Source of the DNA: Tetraselmis striata
Taxonomy: Eukaryota; Chlorophyta; Chlorodendrophyceae; Chlorodendrales; Chlorodendraceae
Assembly (NCBI GenBank): GCA_006384855.1
Contig: VCJN01002510.1
Location: forward strand, 124,001 to 188,000
Length of the DNA: 64,000 nt
Direction of reading: 5' to 3'
The notes beneath the pieces were generated by a model. It saw only the letters and a list, made by a program, of their open reading frames with translations, was not told the origin of the DNA and ran no database searches. Made by a program: the position numbers and the translations under genes. Positions 42,709 to 55,620 of this stretch are shown in pieces (position 1 is the stretch's first letter; each line of letters begins with the position of its first letter).

Positions 42709-44688
42709 TACACCTATCCACATAAGTCCGGGTTCTGCATTTTTCGATCGCAAAGCGCATGCATAGGCGAGGATAACGCCGGTTGCATGTGCATATGTTA
42801 AGACCCATGTACGAAAATGCCATTTTGACCATGACCTGTATACACACAGGGCATTTAGGTGCCCTGTGTGTACACAGGGCATTACCTTATATGCCATGTA
42901 TACACACAGGTCACTTGCATTTTGACCTGTGTACACACAGGTCATTTTGACCATGACATGTGTATACACAGGTCACTTGAAATCGCCACGTGTACACACA
43001 GGCCATAGAAAATGACCGAAGTGCGAACATCGCTGCCTTGTTTGTACACAGGTCACATGACATATGACCCAAGTACATGTTTTCACCCAGGCCATTTCAC
43101 AGATGCCCCATGTGCAAGCAAGGTGTCGGGTTTTAGGTCTGTTTTTACATTGGTGACCCATGTATACACAGGTCAAACACGGGTCATGATCAATTTGACC
43201 TGTTTGTACATGGGTCATAAAAGGTGACCTGTGTGTACACGGGTCAAAGTGAAGATGACCCGTGTACACACAGGTCATTACGGTATCGACATGTGTATAC
43301 ACAAGCAAAATAATGACCTGTGTGTACACAGGTCAATTAAAAATATGACCTTTGTACACACAGGTCAAATTGATGACCTGTGTATACACAGGGCATTTTC
43401 GTACATGGGTCTCAACACATACATATTAACTACAACGGGAATATTTCGGGCGAACGCCTATTGTGCGCTTTATACCCACCCGCGCGACAACACGACCATT
43501 TGTGGGCGCCCTTTAAAAAACGAGAAATCGGTGCAGCATGATGCGTTGGCGCCGGAAAATTGCGGGTTGCGCCAACCGTCAAAACCTATGGAAATAGCGG
43601 CACTCGTCGCACCAAACTCGGTGAAAACGGCCCTTGGCATAAAGTTGCACACACCGTGCGTGTAGGCCACTGAAAGCATGTCGCTATAGGCACGACGTGA
43701 CACCCCAACGACAAGTTGGCCACTGTGGGGAGCAGTTTTGGGGTGCTGAAAATGCTGATGTTTCTGTGGCGAACGCACGTAGGAGAGGCGCTCGATGCCC
43801 CCCTTGGCGTAGGGCGATGCTCTACTATGGGGGCGCGTGGTGGAATGCCAGTTGCACCGTTTCGTGGGCGGGGTGGCGCGGTAGGGGCGTGGACTTTAAT
43901 TAATATGAAATTCCTTGAAAAATGCTGTGGAAAACTGCATTTTGGCTGGTAGATGTGTGTATCGCTGGGAGGCGGCACATGCCAAGTGTTGGTGGTCCGT
44001 GGTCATCCACACACATAACGCTCTCGCACAGCCGGGTATGGGGCTTAGACACGCACTTAGCGCAAAGCCACGCGCCCAACATGGGTGGGCACATGAGGCA
44101 GTGAGGGGCAACTTGGATGATCATCTGGGGATTTTTCCGGGGCCCCAAAAAATTGAATTTTTGATTTTCGAATATTGTTTTCAACGCAGATTTGAACGAG
44201 CAATCGCGTGGTATTTTTAAAACAATTTTCTGAGCAAACCCTGAGAAGTTATAGCGTTTTAAAGCTAAGGGGGTGTTGCTGAGCGTGGCCGACACTGATG
44301 CCATGCCAGTATCGCAACGCGACATGGACTAGCCGCCGCCCACACGGCTGTACCCCAACCAAATGCACCCGAGCCCCTCGCCAATGTGTTTCCTCACGCG
44401 TTCATGGCCATCCCGCCGTTTGGTTGTCTATTCACGCGCGTCGGCGCGTGCGTGATACCGACCATGGTTTTGGTGCAGTTGCAGGCGACACCCATCCACG
44501 CACCAAGTGCCGCGTGACACCCTAGTCAAACGTCTTTAAGCTTCGGTTTGAGCCACTCGTCATGCAGGTTTTATAAAACCCTCTGAGATTCCAGGGTTTC
44601 ATCTCATATACCCTACGTTCAGGTACCCTAGACTTCTGAAGTCTTGAGACTGCCGAGAAGGGACCCCAAACTTATGTGCAGAGGTGTG
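42709..44688 (-). mobile_element. TIR element E2 of the TACACC family, inverted and interrupted
   Basis: The left end TACACCTATCCACATAAG then TCCGGG and the right end CCAAACTTATGTGCAGAG then GTGTG are inverted copies. The interior from 43,425 matches the inverse of 45,360-46,480 (elements E3-E5) at high but not perfect similarity. The element is split at 42,801-43,412 by the palindrome array. Short open frames are disrupted by indels relative to E3, which argues against coding. Confidence 0.75.
42801..43412. repeat. Array of about 18 interspersed 22-bp near-palindromes bounded by inverted arms
   Basis: Copies of TGACCTGTGTACACACAGG + TCA (consensus TGMCCTGTGTRTACACAGGKCA in parts) start near 42,832, 42,860, 42,892, 42,923, 42,954, 42,984, 43,034, 43,065, 43,154, 43,196, 43,225, 43,256, 43,288, 43,314, 43,346 and 43,374, with degenerate ones between 43,104 and 43,157. 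Spacing is mostly 28-32 bp, with spacers of 6-10 bp. The block is bounded by AGACCCATGTACGAAAATG (42,801) and its exact inverse ending at 43,412. Elements E3-E5 lack it. Confidence 0.9.
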
Positions 44689-44689
44689 G

Positions 44690-45045
44690 TTAACTTGTTG
44701 GTTACAGGGAGAGCGTCAAGAGAATGCACGGAAAGTATTGGGGAAGGAAACAGTAGTTACTTGTCGCTAGTCGCTACTGCATATGCTGGGCGGCGCCGTC
44801 GTCGTCTCATACACCCTGTATTACAATAAATATGTAATTATTTACATGCTGTATATAATTTATGATGCATACATATATGTGTGTGTATATAGGCTCATGT
44901 ATATCTATATATATTTATATGTGTCCCCTATGTAAATGTACATCTCATACAGATACATATTATATAATAGTATCTCACGGTCTATACCTACATATATAAC
45001 GACCGCGCGCCATAAATGCATCTATATATATATATATAAGCACTA
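44690..45045. other. AT-rich spacer between inverted TIR elements
   Basis: No gene. It holds the repeat shared with 30,985-31,075, then many ATATAT words (44,840-45,040). Confidence 0.55.
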
Positions 45046-45175
45046 TTATTCATATACCCCTCCACAAAAAGTCCTAGGTCCCTTTTCGCGAAATCCGAGT
45101 TTACGGATAGATGCAGCGCAACTGAATATAGGGTTTATGACCTGAAATTCTGGAATATTGCACATTTATGATCAG
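45046..45175 (+). mobile_element. Solo left end of an E1-type TIR element
   Basis: CATATACCCCTCCACAAAAAG then about 100 bp (ACTGAATATAGGGTTTATGAC...) matching the first 90 bp of E1 (16,412-16,500). The rest is missing, cut off before E3. Confidence 0.65.
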
Positions 45176-45215
45176 CATGTGTCATCGTCGAGTTTTATCA
45201 AACATATAATCTTAA

Positions 45216-46563
45216 TACACCCCTGCACATAAGTTTGGGGTCCCTTTTCGGCAGTCTCAAGACTTCACAAGTCTAGGGTACCTGAACGTAGGGTATATGA
45301 GATGAAACCCTGGAATCTCAGAGGGCTTTATAAAACCTGCATGACGAGTGGCTCAAACCGAAGCTTAATGACCTTTGACTAGGGAATCACGCTGCACTTG
45401 GTGCGTGGATGGGCGTCGCCTGCAACTGCACCAAAACCGGGGTCGGTATCACGCACACGCCGACGCGCGTGCATAGGCAACCAAACGGCGGGATGGCCAT
45501 GAACGCGTGAGGAAACACATTGGCGAGGGGCTCGGGTGCATTTGGTTGGGGTGCAGCCGTGTGGGCGGCGGCCAGTGCATGTCGCGTTGCGATACTGGCA
45601 TGGCATCAGTGTCGGCCACGCGCGGCAACACCCCCTTGGCTTCAAAACGCTATAACTTCTCAGGGTTTGCTCAGAAAAACTTTTTAAAAATATCACGCGA
45701 TTCCTCGTTCGATTCCGCGTCGGGAACACTCTTCCATAATCACAAAATCGATTTTTTTGGTCTCCGGAAAAAATCCCCAAAGATGATCATCCAAGTTGCC
45801 CCTCACTGCCTCATGTGCCCACCCATATCGGGCGCGTGGCTTTGCGCCAAGTGCGTGTCTAAGCCCCATACTCAGTTGCGCGAGAGCGTTATGTATGTGG
45901 ATGACCACGGACCACCAACACTTGGCATGTGCCACCTCCTAGCGATACACACATCTACCAGCCAAAATGCCATTTTCCACAGCATTTTTCAAGGAATTTC
46001 ATATTAATCAAAATCCACGCCCCTACCGCGCCACCCCGCCCACGAAACGGTGCAACTGGCATTCCACCACGCGCCCCCATAGTAGAGCATTGCCCTACGC
46101 CAAGGGGGCCATCGAGCGCCTCTCCTACGTGCGTTCGCCACAGAAACAGCAGCATTTTCACCCCAAAACTGCTCCCCACAGTGGCCAACTTGACGTTGGG
46201 GTGTCACGTCGTGCCTATAGCGACATGCTTTCAGTGGCCTACACGCACGGTGTGTGCAACTTATGCCAAGGGCCGTATCCACCGAGTTTGGTGCGACGAG
46301 TGCCGCTATTTCCATAGGTTTGGACGGTTGGCGCAACCCACAACTTTCTGGCGCCAACGCACCATGCAATGATTTCGCGTTTTTGAAAGGGCGCCCACAA
46401 ATGGTCGTGTTGTCGCGCGGGTGGGTATAAAGCGCACAATAGGCGTTCGCCCGAACTATTCCCACTGTAGTTAGCATGTATGCACATGCAGCCGGCGTTA
46501 TCCTCGCCCATGCATGCGCTTTGCGATCGAAAATGCAAAACCCGGACTTATGTGGAGGGGTGT
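45216..46563 (+). mobile_element. TIR element E3 (unit 1 of a 1,521-bp tandem)
   Basis: The left end TACACCCCTGCACATAAG and the right end CGGACTTATGTGGAGGGG then TGT are inverted copies. The interior carries open frames of 166, 147 and 116 codons, with a CxxC-like CLMC...CAKC pair, but no family I recognise. The related E2 shifts these frames, so coding is doubtful. It is followed by a 174-bp linker to the next unit. Confidence 0.75.
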
Positions 46564-46736
46564 GCGCCGCACCAAGCGCGCTCGACGAGGTCGTAATAAG
46601 GCGTCTTGGGACAGTGAGCCCTTTCGAGCCCGTGGCTCGCATGTGGATGCGTCATGGGCATATGCAGCCAGTAGGAGCATTGGGGTGATTCAAACATGCC
46701 GCGTCGGCCGTATATGGCCGAATGACATATGGCCAA

Positions 46737-48084
46737 CACACCCCTGCACATAAGTTTGGGGTCCCTTTTCGGCAGTCTCAAGACTTCACAAGTCTAGGGT
46801 ACCTGAACGTAGGGTATATGAGATGAAACCCTGGAATCTCAGAGGGCTTTATAAAACCTGCATGACGAGTGGCTCAAACCGAAGCTTAATGACCTTTGAC
46901 TAGGGAATCACGCTGCACTTGGTGCGTGGATGGGCGTCGCCTGCAACTGCACCAAAACCGGGGTCGGTATCACGCACACGCCGACGCGCGTGCATAGGCA
47001 ACCAAACGGCGGGATGGCCATGAACGCGTGAGGAAACACATTGGCGAGGGGCTCGGGTGCATTTGGTTGGGGTGCAGCCGTGTGGGCGGCGGCCAGTGCA
47101 TGTCGCGTTGCGATACTGGCATGGCATCAGTGTCGGCCACGCGCGGCAACACCCCCTTGGCTTCAAAACGCTATAACTTCTCAGGGTTTGCTCAGAAAAA
47201 CTTTTTAAAAATATCACGCGATTCCTCGTTCGATTCCGCGTCGGGAACACTCTTCCATAATCACAAAATCGATTTTTTTGGTCTCCGGAAAAAATCCCCA
47301 AAGATGATCATCCAAGTTGCCCCTCACTGCCTCATGTGCCCACCCATATCGGGCGCGTGGCTTTGCGCCAAGTGCGTGTCTAAGCCCCATACTCAGTTGC
47401 GCGAGAGCGTTATGTATGTGGATGACCACGGACCACCAACACTTGGCATGTGCCACCTCCTAGCGATACACACATCTACCAGCCAAAATGCCATTTTCCA
47501 CAGCATTTTTCAAGGAATTTCATATTAATCAAAATCCACGCCCCTACCGCGCCACCCCGCCCACGAAACGGTGCAACTGGCATTCCACCACGCGCCCCCA
47601 TAGTAGAGCATTGCCCTACGCCAAGGGGGCCATCGAGCGCCTCTCCTACGTGCGTTCGCCACAGAAACAGCAGCATTTTCACCCCAAAACTGCTCCCCAC
47701 AGTGGCCAACTTGACGTTGGGGTGTCACGTCGTGCCTATAGCGACATGCTTTCAGTGGCCTACACGCACGGTGTGTGCAACTTATGCCAAGGGCCGTATC
47801 CACCGAGTTTGGTGCGACGAGTGCCGCTATTTCCATAGGTTTGGACGGTTGGCGCAACCCACAACTTTCTGGCGCCAACGCACCATGCAATGATTTCGCG
47901 TTTTTGAAAGGGCGCCCACAAATGGTCGTGTTGTCGCGCGGGTGGGTATAAAGCGCACAATAGGCGTTCGCCCGAACTATTCCCACTGTAGTTAGCATGT
48001 ATGCACATGCAGCCGGCGTTATCCTCGCCCATGCATGCGCTTTGCGATCGAAAATGCAAAACCCGGACTTATGTGGAGGGGTGT
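46737..48084 (+). mobile_element. TIR element E4 (unit 2 of the tandem)
   Basis: Appears identical to E3 wherever compared, displaced by exactly 1,521 bp together with the linker (46,564-46,736 equals 48,085-48,257). Confidence 0.8.
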
Positions 48085-48257
48085 GCGCCGCACCAAGCGC
48101 GCTCGACGAGGTCGTAATAAGGCGTCTTGGGACAGTGAGCCCTTTCGAGCCCGTGGCTCGCATGTGGATGCGTCATGGGCATATGCAGCCAGTAGGAGCA
48201 TTGGGGTGATTCAAACATGCCGCGTCGGCCGTATATGGCCGAATGACATATGGCCAA

Positions 48258-49607
48258 CACACCCCTGCACATAAGTTTGGGGTCCCTTTTCGGCAGTCTC
48301 AAGACTTCACAAGTCTAGGGTACCTGAACGTAGGGTATATGAGATGAAACCCTGGAATCTCAGAGGGCTTTATAAAACCTGCATGACGAGTGGCTCAAAC
48401 CGAAGCTTAATGACCTTTGACTAGGGAATCACGCTGCACTTGGTGCGTGGATGGGCGTCGCCTGCAACTGCACCAAAACCGGGGTCGGTATCACGCACAC
48501 GCCGACGCGCGTGCATAGGCAACCAAACGGCGGGATGGCCATGAACGCGTGAGGAAACACATTGGCGAGGGGCTCGGGTGCATTTGGTTGGGGTGCAGCC
48601 GTGTGGGCGGCGGCCAGTGCATGTCGCGTTGCGATACTGGCATGGCATCAGTGTCGGCCACGCGCGGCAACACCCCCTTGGCTTCAAAACGCTATAACTT
48701 CTCAGGGTTTGCTCAGAAAAACTTTTTAAAAATATCACGCGATTCCTCGTTCGATTCCGCGTCGGGAACACTCTTCCATAATCACAAAATCGATTTTTTT
48801 GGTCTCCGGAAAAAATCCCCAAAGATGATCATCCAAGTTGCCCCTCACTGCCTCATGTGCCCACCCATATCGGGCGCGTGGCTTTGCGCCAAGTGCGTGT
48901 CTAAGCCCCATACTCAGTTGCGCGAGAGCGTTATGTATGTGGATGACCACGGACCACCAACACTTGGCATGTGCCACCTCCTAGCGATACACACATCTAC
49001 CAGCCAAAATGCCATTTTCCACAGCATTTTTCAAGGAATTTCATATTAATCAAAATCCACGCCCCTACCGCGCCACCCCGCCCACGAAACGGTGCAACTG
49101 GCATTCCACCACGCGCCCCCATAGTAGAGCATTGCCCTACGCCAAGGGGGCCATCGAGCGCCTCTCCTACGTGCGTTCGCCACAGAAACAGCAGCATTTT
49201 CACCCCAAAACTGCTCCCCACAGTGGCCAACTTGACGTTGGGGTGTCACGTCGTGCCTATAGCGACATGCTTTCAGTGGCCTACACGCACGGTGTGTGCA
49301 ACTTATGCCAAGGGCCGTATCCACCGAGTTTGGTGCGACGAGTGCCGCTATTTCCATAGGTTTGGACGGTTGGCGCAACCCACAACTTTCTGGCGCCAAC
49401 GCACCATGCAATGATTTCGCGTTTTTGAAAGGGCGCCCACAAATGGTCGTGTTGTCGCGCGGGTGGGTATAAAGCGCACAATAGGCGTTCGCCCGAACTA
49501 TTCCCACTGTAGTTAGCATGTATGCACATGCAGCCGGCGTTATCCTCGCCCATGCATGCGCTTTGCGATCGAAAATGCAAAACCCGGACTTATGTGGAGG
49601 GGTGTAT
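48258..49607 (+). mobile_element. TIR element E5 (unit 3 of the tandem, without linker)
   Basis: Same as E3 and E4 up to the right terminal repeat near 49,600; then the sequence departs from the linker and runs straight into element E6. Confidence 0.8.
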
Positions 49608-50850
49608 AACAACTGCACCGCCACAGTACGAGTGGTCATGGCGCCACAAAGAGCGTTTCAAGTACCCCAAAAACATTGGGGTTGGTGCCCCACACATGCC
49701 GCCGTGCATCTAATCCATAGAGCATGGCAGGGTGGAATGTTGCGCAGGGATGGCCATGGATGGCTGAGGAAACGTGTAAGCACAGGGGCTAGGATGTTGT
49801 TGGGCGCGGTGGGGCCATGTACGCGCGAGCCACTGCGCACGCACGGTGTGTGATGATGCCATTGCAACTGAAATGTTGTCCTCGTCCAGCATCCGAACAA
49901 GACGCGCGGATATATCTACAGGATTTCAGGGACTGCTCGAAATATTCTACCCGAGGGGTAGCACATACCCGAGTTTTAATTTGCGGGCGTCCAGGCACGT
50001 TAAGGCACTTTCTAGGGTACAAACGATAGATGTGTTGAAACGTAACGTTTATTGCAACATGCGGCCACATCATGTGGCGTGAAACTTATTAAAGGCGCGT
50101 GCGTCTCATTATACCCAAGAGCCGGTGGCGTGACAGCGTGCTGCATGCAATGTCACACGGACCATTCATACTTGTGGGCACATGGATGTCCCTTGTCAGT
50201 AATGCGCACGGCCGCCACGCACGATGATCCCCCCTTTTTATCACAATATTCCCACCGCCATCGATGCCCTGCAGTGCACGCCATGCCAGTCTGTGCCACT
50301 CGGCTCGCGGTGACGTGCAATGGACATGTAGCCACGCACTACTACAGGAATGCTTTTGCCCTACGGCGAGGAGACCAAGAGAACCTTCTCATGCGCGCGC
50401 ATGACGACCATCGCAACATTTTTCCTATGATTCTGATCGTAAGCTATGGCGGAATCCGTACATAGGGCTTGTGCCATACCCTGAATAACTTGGTTGGATG
50501 CCCTACACGAATGGTGGATAGTTATCACACAAAGGGTGGTGTGGTATAAGTACAAGCGCAGTTGTATGCCATGCTTATACATGCACACGGATTGCGCAAT
50601 TTGCCATTATGTGGTTTCGAAACGCTAGCGTCACTCACTCTGGCGCTAGTGCTTTTGCCTTGAATGAAAATGCTGATTGGTGGAACGGTTACCACCGTCA
50701 AATCGGGTCTAGCGCGCCAGCATCACAGCATTTCTCTCAAGCCAAACTACCCTTAGCAATATGCACGCACGCATGCACGGCCTCAATGCAGCCACGTATG
50801 TTCACGTCGATTAAATCCCCGAACCCCGGACTTTCTGTGGAAGGGTGTAG
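49605..50850 (+). mobile_element. TIR element E6, E1-like, left end missing
   Basis: The interior resembles E1 (16,530-17,760) throughout. The right end reads CCCCGGACTTTCTGTGGAAG then GGTGTA. No left terminal repeat is present: E5's right end abuts the interior, suggesting nested insertion or recombination between elements. Confidence 0.65.
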
Positions 50851-53800
50851 TATCACAGAGATATCTCGAATTCTGGCGATGAGGAGTAGCGTACAAGGCG
50901 GACTACTCGTAGTAACTCTAGTGAGCCGGCGCGGCGCGCGGTAAAGATACTAACTAGCAGGCTCGCGTGGCCGTCGTCGCCGCCCCCGTGTAAGGATTAC
51001 ATGTAGCGACTAGTGCCGATGTAGGGATTAGCAGCAGCGCTAGCTTCTACATACTGCGCGCTGTAGTATCCGCCTTATTATTCTGCTTATGTACGATAAT
51101 GTATTATAAACATCAGTAAAGTAGTGGCGTGATGATGGTACAGCTTTCCACAAATTTTCTGCACGTTTTTTCGTGCGGTAGTAATCCGGCATTTCTTATT
51201 GCGACTGCTCGTTATAATTAGATGCTAAGTTGAATAGATATTGAACCACGTTTTGGGCGGAGGAGAGGTTGGAAGCAGTCGAGGATGGCATAGCCTTATA
51301 TTTCTCGCCCCGGGAGAGAAATTGCAACATTGAAAACCGTGCAGCCTAGCCAAGCATGATCTTTTAATCCCTTGGTGGTATGTATGTAATGGTGGGTCTG
51401 TAGAACATCTCAGCTTGGGCGCTGTACACCAGTACAAATAAGAAGGAAGCTAGCACGTTATTGCAATTCGATTAGTTTCACGCTTTCCAGGGATGCATAT
51501 AGATATAAACCATCGCGTACATCTCCGGCCGCGCTCTTCCATCTGTGATACGTCAATATAATTCCATATGTGAGCCCTATTAAATGGTATCGGTTGTGCT
51601 ACAAGCGCCACCGATCACCGGTGCATTTCGTCGTTCAATATTGTCAATGTTGTATGACATGGCAAACGTCATGGGTTCAGGGCATAAGCCAATATTAAGC
51701 CATATTGTAGTGGGCACACACGGGAAACCGATCTAGGAATCATTATTACATGATCGGCACCGCGGGAAAGCCAAGCAAATATACTTAAAATCACCGGACA
51801 CGGCATCCACAAGGCGTGCGCTCCACTTCGGCGCGGCCGCCGCATCGTGTATACGACGGCTAATTACACCGGCAATACTGCAGAAAGGGCCGGCAATATT
51901 GCGGGAAAGTAACTTAAAGTAGACACGGCACACTCCACAACAAGCCGGCCCATCATAACCGCTATCCGCATTCTATGGTTCAAGCATGCGCCTTCGATGG
52001 TGGCGGATTTCAGAGTTGCGGTGGCATACATCCCCAAAACCAGCGGGCGAGATATCCATGCGGTTGCATACTGCGGTATCGTCTAGAGTATATGGTAGGG
52101 CGGCTGAAGTCAGTGTCTTACATGGCATATACTGTAGCAAGACTAGTATATTGTAGCACCCCATCCCCCGCCGTTTGTACTTTCAATGCCTCCCCGGACT
52201 ACCGGGTTCGAACTCGTGCTGTACGAAATTTCGAAATTCATTACAGCTTTGTTCATGTCATGTAGGATTCAAAGTATTAGGTTGTGATACACCCCCCTCC
52301 CCTCCACCCCACCTTCGACAAAAGCCACATCCCGTTATTCCAAGCTACCTGGAAGTCATTGTAACAAAAAACTACGTCATCGACCCGCCGCGATCAACAT
52401 GCCGCCGCAAATGCTTTGTGGCGACACGCTCGAAAGGCAAAAACGTACTTGCAAAGACTTTTTGCTGCATACACATGTAGCGCTGCGCTGGAGATACCAG
52501 AGTATGCGTACGAGTGAAGGTATTTCCGAGAAGAATTATAAACAGTTCTGATGATAGCAACTGCTGAGGAACATCGAGAATACAAACTAATAGTCGATCG
52601 GCGGAGCTCTTCCTTCTTTTTGCTATGATAATTATTCGTCAATGTAATATTTAATAGAATAATATGTATATGCATTTTCTGCTGCTGCTGATAATGATGT
52701 TATTATTGCAGCCGCTATACTAATGCTATAGTCGCTAGTCCGTACGGCTCACGCATGTCTGATCTCGCGCGGCGGAGGTATCACAGCAGAAGAAATGTTT
52801 TATCTGCTGATTCGTATTCTTGCTTACCTTTTATTAGGTTTGTGGAGTACTGCACTATAATACTAGTAGTGCACCTCAAGTACTGCATGCGTTAAGTAAT
52901 AAATAAAGTAACACAATGCAATGCTATGACTTATTGCCACCCCCATTATTGCCTCTTCTCATCTATGTTGCCGCCTCGGAGCAGCAGAGAAGTAGAGATG
53001 GACTCAGATGAGGTGGTGCTGCTGGTGGTATAAATCATTGACTATAGCGTTGTTTGCAGGGGAATCCGTCCCGCCCCTGCTATGCATGTAGATATAGCGA
53101 CTGAATCCCTTGCGCGCGCCGGGGGCGGTGCATCCCAGCATATTGTAATATACAGTAGTGCTGCCCTGTAATATACAGTAGTGCATAATGTAGCTGCTGG
53201 ATTCGGGTTCCGATGATATCGTTGCCCTCTTATTTTGTCAACATTTCTGGCTCGTAAAGTATGTATTATTTGCGCATGTAACTGTGTGGCGTATATGCTG
53301 TGCTTGGATTTATGGAGATAATCTAGCGAAGCGTCGATTTTTCGGCGGTGAGCTTTATTGCCGTACGGGTACCCGTATAGTGCAGCGGATCGGGCCTATA
53401 GGTGCATGGCTAAAGCGCTTATCTACTGGTATGTACTACTAAGTACTATAATCCACCCACCCACCCGACCACCCGCCCACCCACCCACGGCCCTTAATTA
53501 CACAACCGTCCGATTACGATCTCACGGTTGGGAGGTAATGGTACAGGTACTCGCTACTCGCTGCTGGTAATGGAAAAAAAACTCTGGTACTTCAAAGCGC
53601 GGGCAATGCGAACGCTCGTTGCTGGTACTGGTACTCGCTACTCGCTGCTGGTACTGCTGGCACTGGTACTGGTACTCAGCTCGCTGCTGGCACTTCAAAG
53701 CGATGGCAATGCAATTCATGGAACTGTAGGCCAGTGATATAGAACCCGTTCTTTTAATTTTTTTCTGAAAAATCGACGCATCGCTGATTTAACTGTCAAG

Positions 53801-53917
53801 TTACTTCATAGCAGTGTTGCTAATAAGCTCTTCGGCACGCTCCGCTACGACGCGGGCAAGTTTCAGCAAGATGCAGCTATTATATCTTCAAACGCGCCGA
53901 CAGCGGATCACTGCGCT
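50851..53917. other. Gene-poor AT-richer region
   Basis: Nothing recognised on either strand. It contains short simple repeats: (CTG) at 52,680-52,690, CCCACC at 53,452-53,488, and a GGTACT/CTGCTGGTA stutter at 53,540-53,690. A duplicated ATATACAGTAGTGC phrase lies near 53,148 and 53,170. Confidence 0.5.
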
Positions 53918-55160
53918 CTATAATGCCCTGTCATAGCGAGTGCCTCTAACGCCAGCCCCGGCACGTGATTGTCTTATGGTTTGGAGGCATTGGTAGGGCA
54001 CATAACGCATTGGAGGCTGCAGTGTCATCCCCTCTTCACACCGGAGAAATGGCGGTCGCAGCATAGGCAGTAGCGGCCAGTAATCACCCCCCCGCAGCTC
54101 CACCAGAAAGCTATGAATTATGTGCTTGATGGTTGTTGGTTCCATTACCGCACCAACTTACACCTCGAGTATCCCACTTCCAGCAGCTTCTGGTGCACCT
54201 GACTGCGTCACATCTGTGCCTGACGATACAACTCTCAATTCTTGGATTTAGCCCTGGCATGCCCAACAAGCAGCGGCTCCATGTGCGGCGCTAGAAGTGC
54301 ACCCAAAGTGCACACGGCAGCTCCGCCATCGGCTGGCTCCTACGTCACGGAGTCATCGGGCGTACCAGCGACGGCGGCCAAAGCTGCGTCCAGTAACCCC
54401 ACTAATACCAACCACCCACAGCGTGTCCCCCGGGTGGCTACTTCATCAGCGGCGGCAATGGCTCGCTCTGCACCTGTCTCGGAGCCGTTCCCATGTGGCC
54501 AAAAGGCTGCAGGTCCACAAATGGCCGCAGCCACTTGCCCCGCACCTTACAGCTGTGCTCCCAGATACCGGTGAGGAGGGCGGCAAGGGTAGTACCAACC
54601 TCCGCAGTGCCCTTAATGGCAGCATCAAGAGCCGTCACCATCAAGTCACACTCCCAGCACTTCCGGCAAAGACTGGATGTACAGGTGCGGTGAGCTCAAA
54701 TGACAGCAACTGAATACCTCAAGAAATGCAGCTGAGCCCCGCGCAGGTTAGCTACCCGTACCGCCCATGAGTTCGCCCCTGCTCCATATCTGCAGTGATC
54801 CAGATCCTGCGTGGCAGCAGCCAATTCACCCTGCGCCATGTATCCCCGCTACTACTGTTTGGCTCGGTGCCTGCAAGTGAAGCGGCAATCTACGGGCGAT
54901 TGCGATTTGCCAGCAGGGGGGGGGGGGAATCGGGGGCTGTTTGAGGCAATGCACGGAGGATGGGGTTGACGACGACTTAGGCGCAGTCCGCAGCGGGGAT
55001 GTCGAATATATGCAAGGTGGCACAGTGATTCAATGGGCTTCCTCTAGGTTATGGGCTTGGAGCTCGCACGGAGCCTGCTTCGCACGATGCGCCTCCATCG
55101 GTGCGCAGCTGAACAGGGAAGGTGCTCATCTGCACTCCGCGGCGGCATCAACTTCGACGT
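53918..55160 (-). other. Possible unassigned gene fragment
   Basis: Two minus-strand stretches look protein-like but match nothing I know: 54,438-54,660 (VTALDAAIKGTAEVGTTLAA...WEHSCKVRGKWLRPF) and 53,930-54,145 (HIIHSFLVELRGGDYWPL). A poly-C tract in minus sense at 54,917-54,928 resembles the tracts in known introns. No splice-consistent model could be built. The plus-strand frame at 54,242-54,574 is Ala/Ser/Pro-rich and is probably a shadow. Confidence 0.25.
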
Positions 55161-55620
55161 GAAAGAGTACGCATGATTAAAGAATTGCATATATCAGATG
55201 AATTGCGCGGCATGTGTCCGCATTCCTAACATGCTATTGGCCATGGAAACTGGAGGAACGAGAAATGCCAATGGCTAGGGCTTTAGGAGGGAAAGTGGCG
55301 CCGGTGCCCGGGACTCGGCGCCACGAGCATGAAACTCATCGATTCGATGGATATGTTCCAGCATAGCAGCAGTAAAATCACGCATGAAAGAGCATACATA
55401 TCCACTGCATTATGCCACTGTGCATAACGTGACTTTGTTTCCCCGACTTATATGAGTCGATGTCATCCTTGTGCTGGATTCTATAAGGGGACGTGCTTTA
55501 GTGTTTTCATGGCTCCTTCTGCTGTCCCCACTCTGTTCAGCCGGTCCAATTTCCCGTGCATGGCAAGAAAGGGCGGACTGAATTTTGGTCAGGAGAGAGT
55601 AATTCCAGCTTTCGCAACGT

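Noticed and set aside
42801..43412. CRISPR array
   Set aside because: Repeats are near-palindromes of variable sequence with very short, degenerate spacers, inside a eukaryotic transposon; no cas genes.
46004..46642. 212-codon frame in E3-E5 as a gene
   Set aside because: Repeated inside a mobile element; no family resemblance, and the related E2 lacks an equivalent intact frame.
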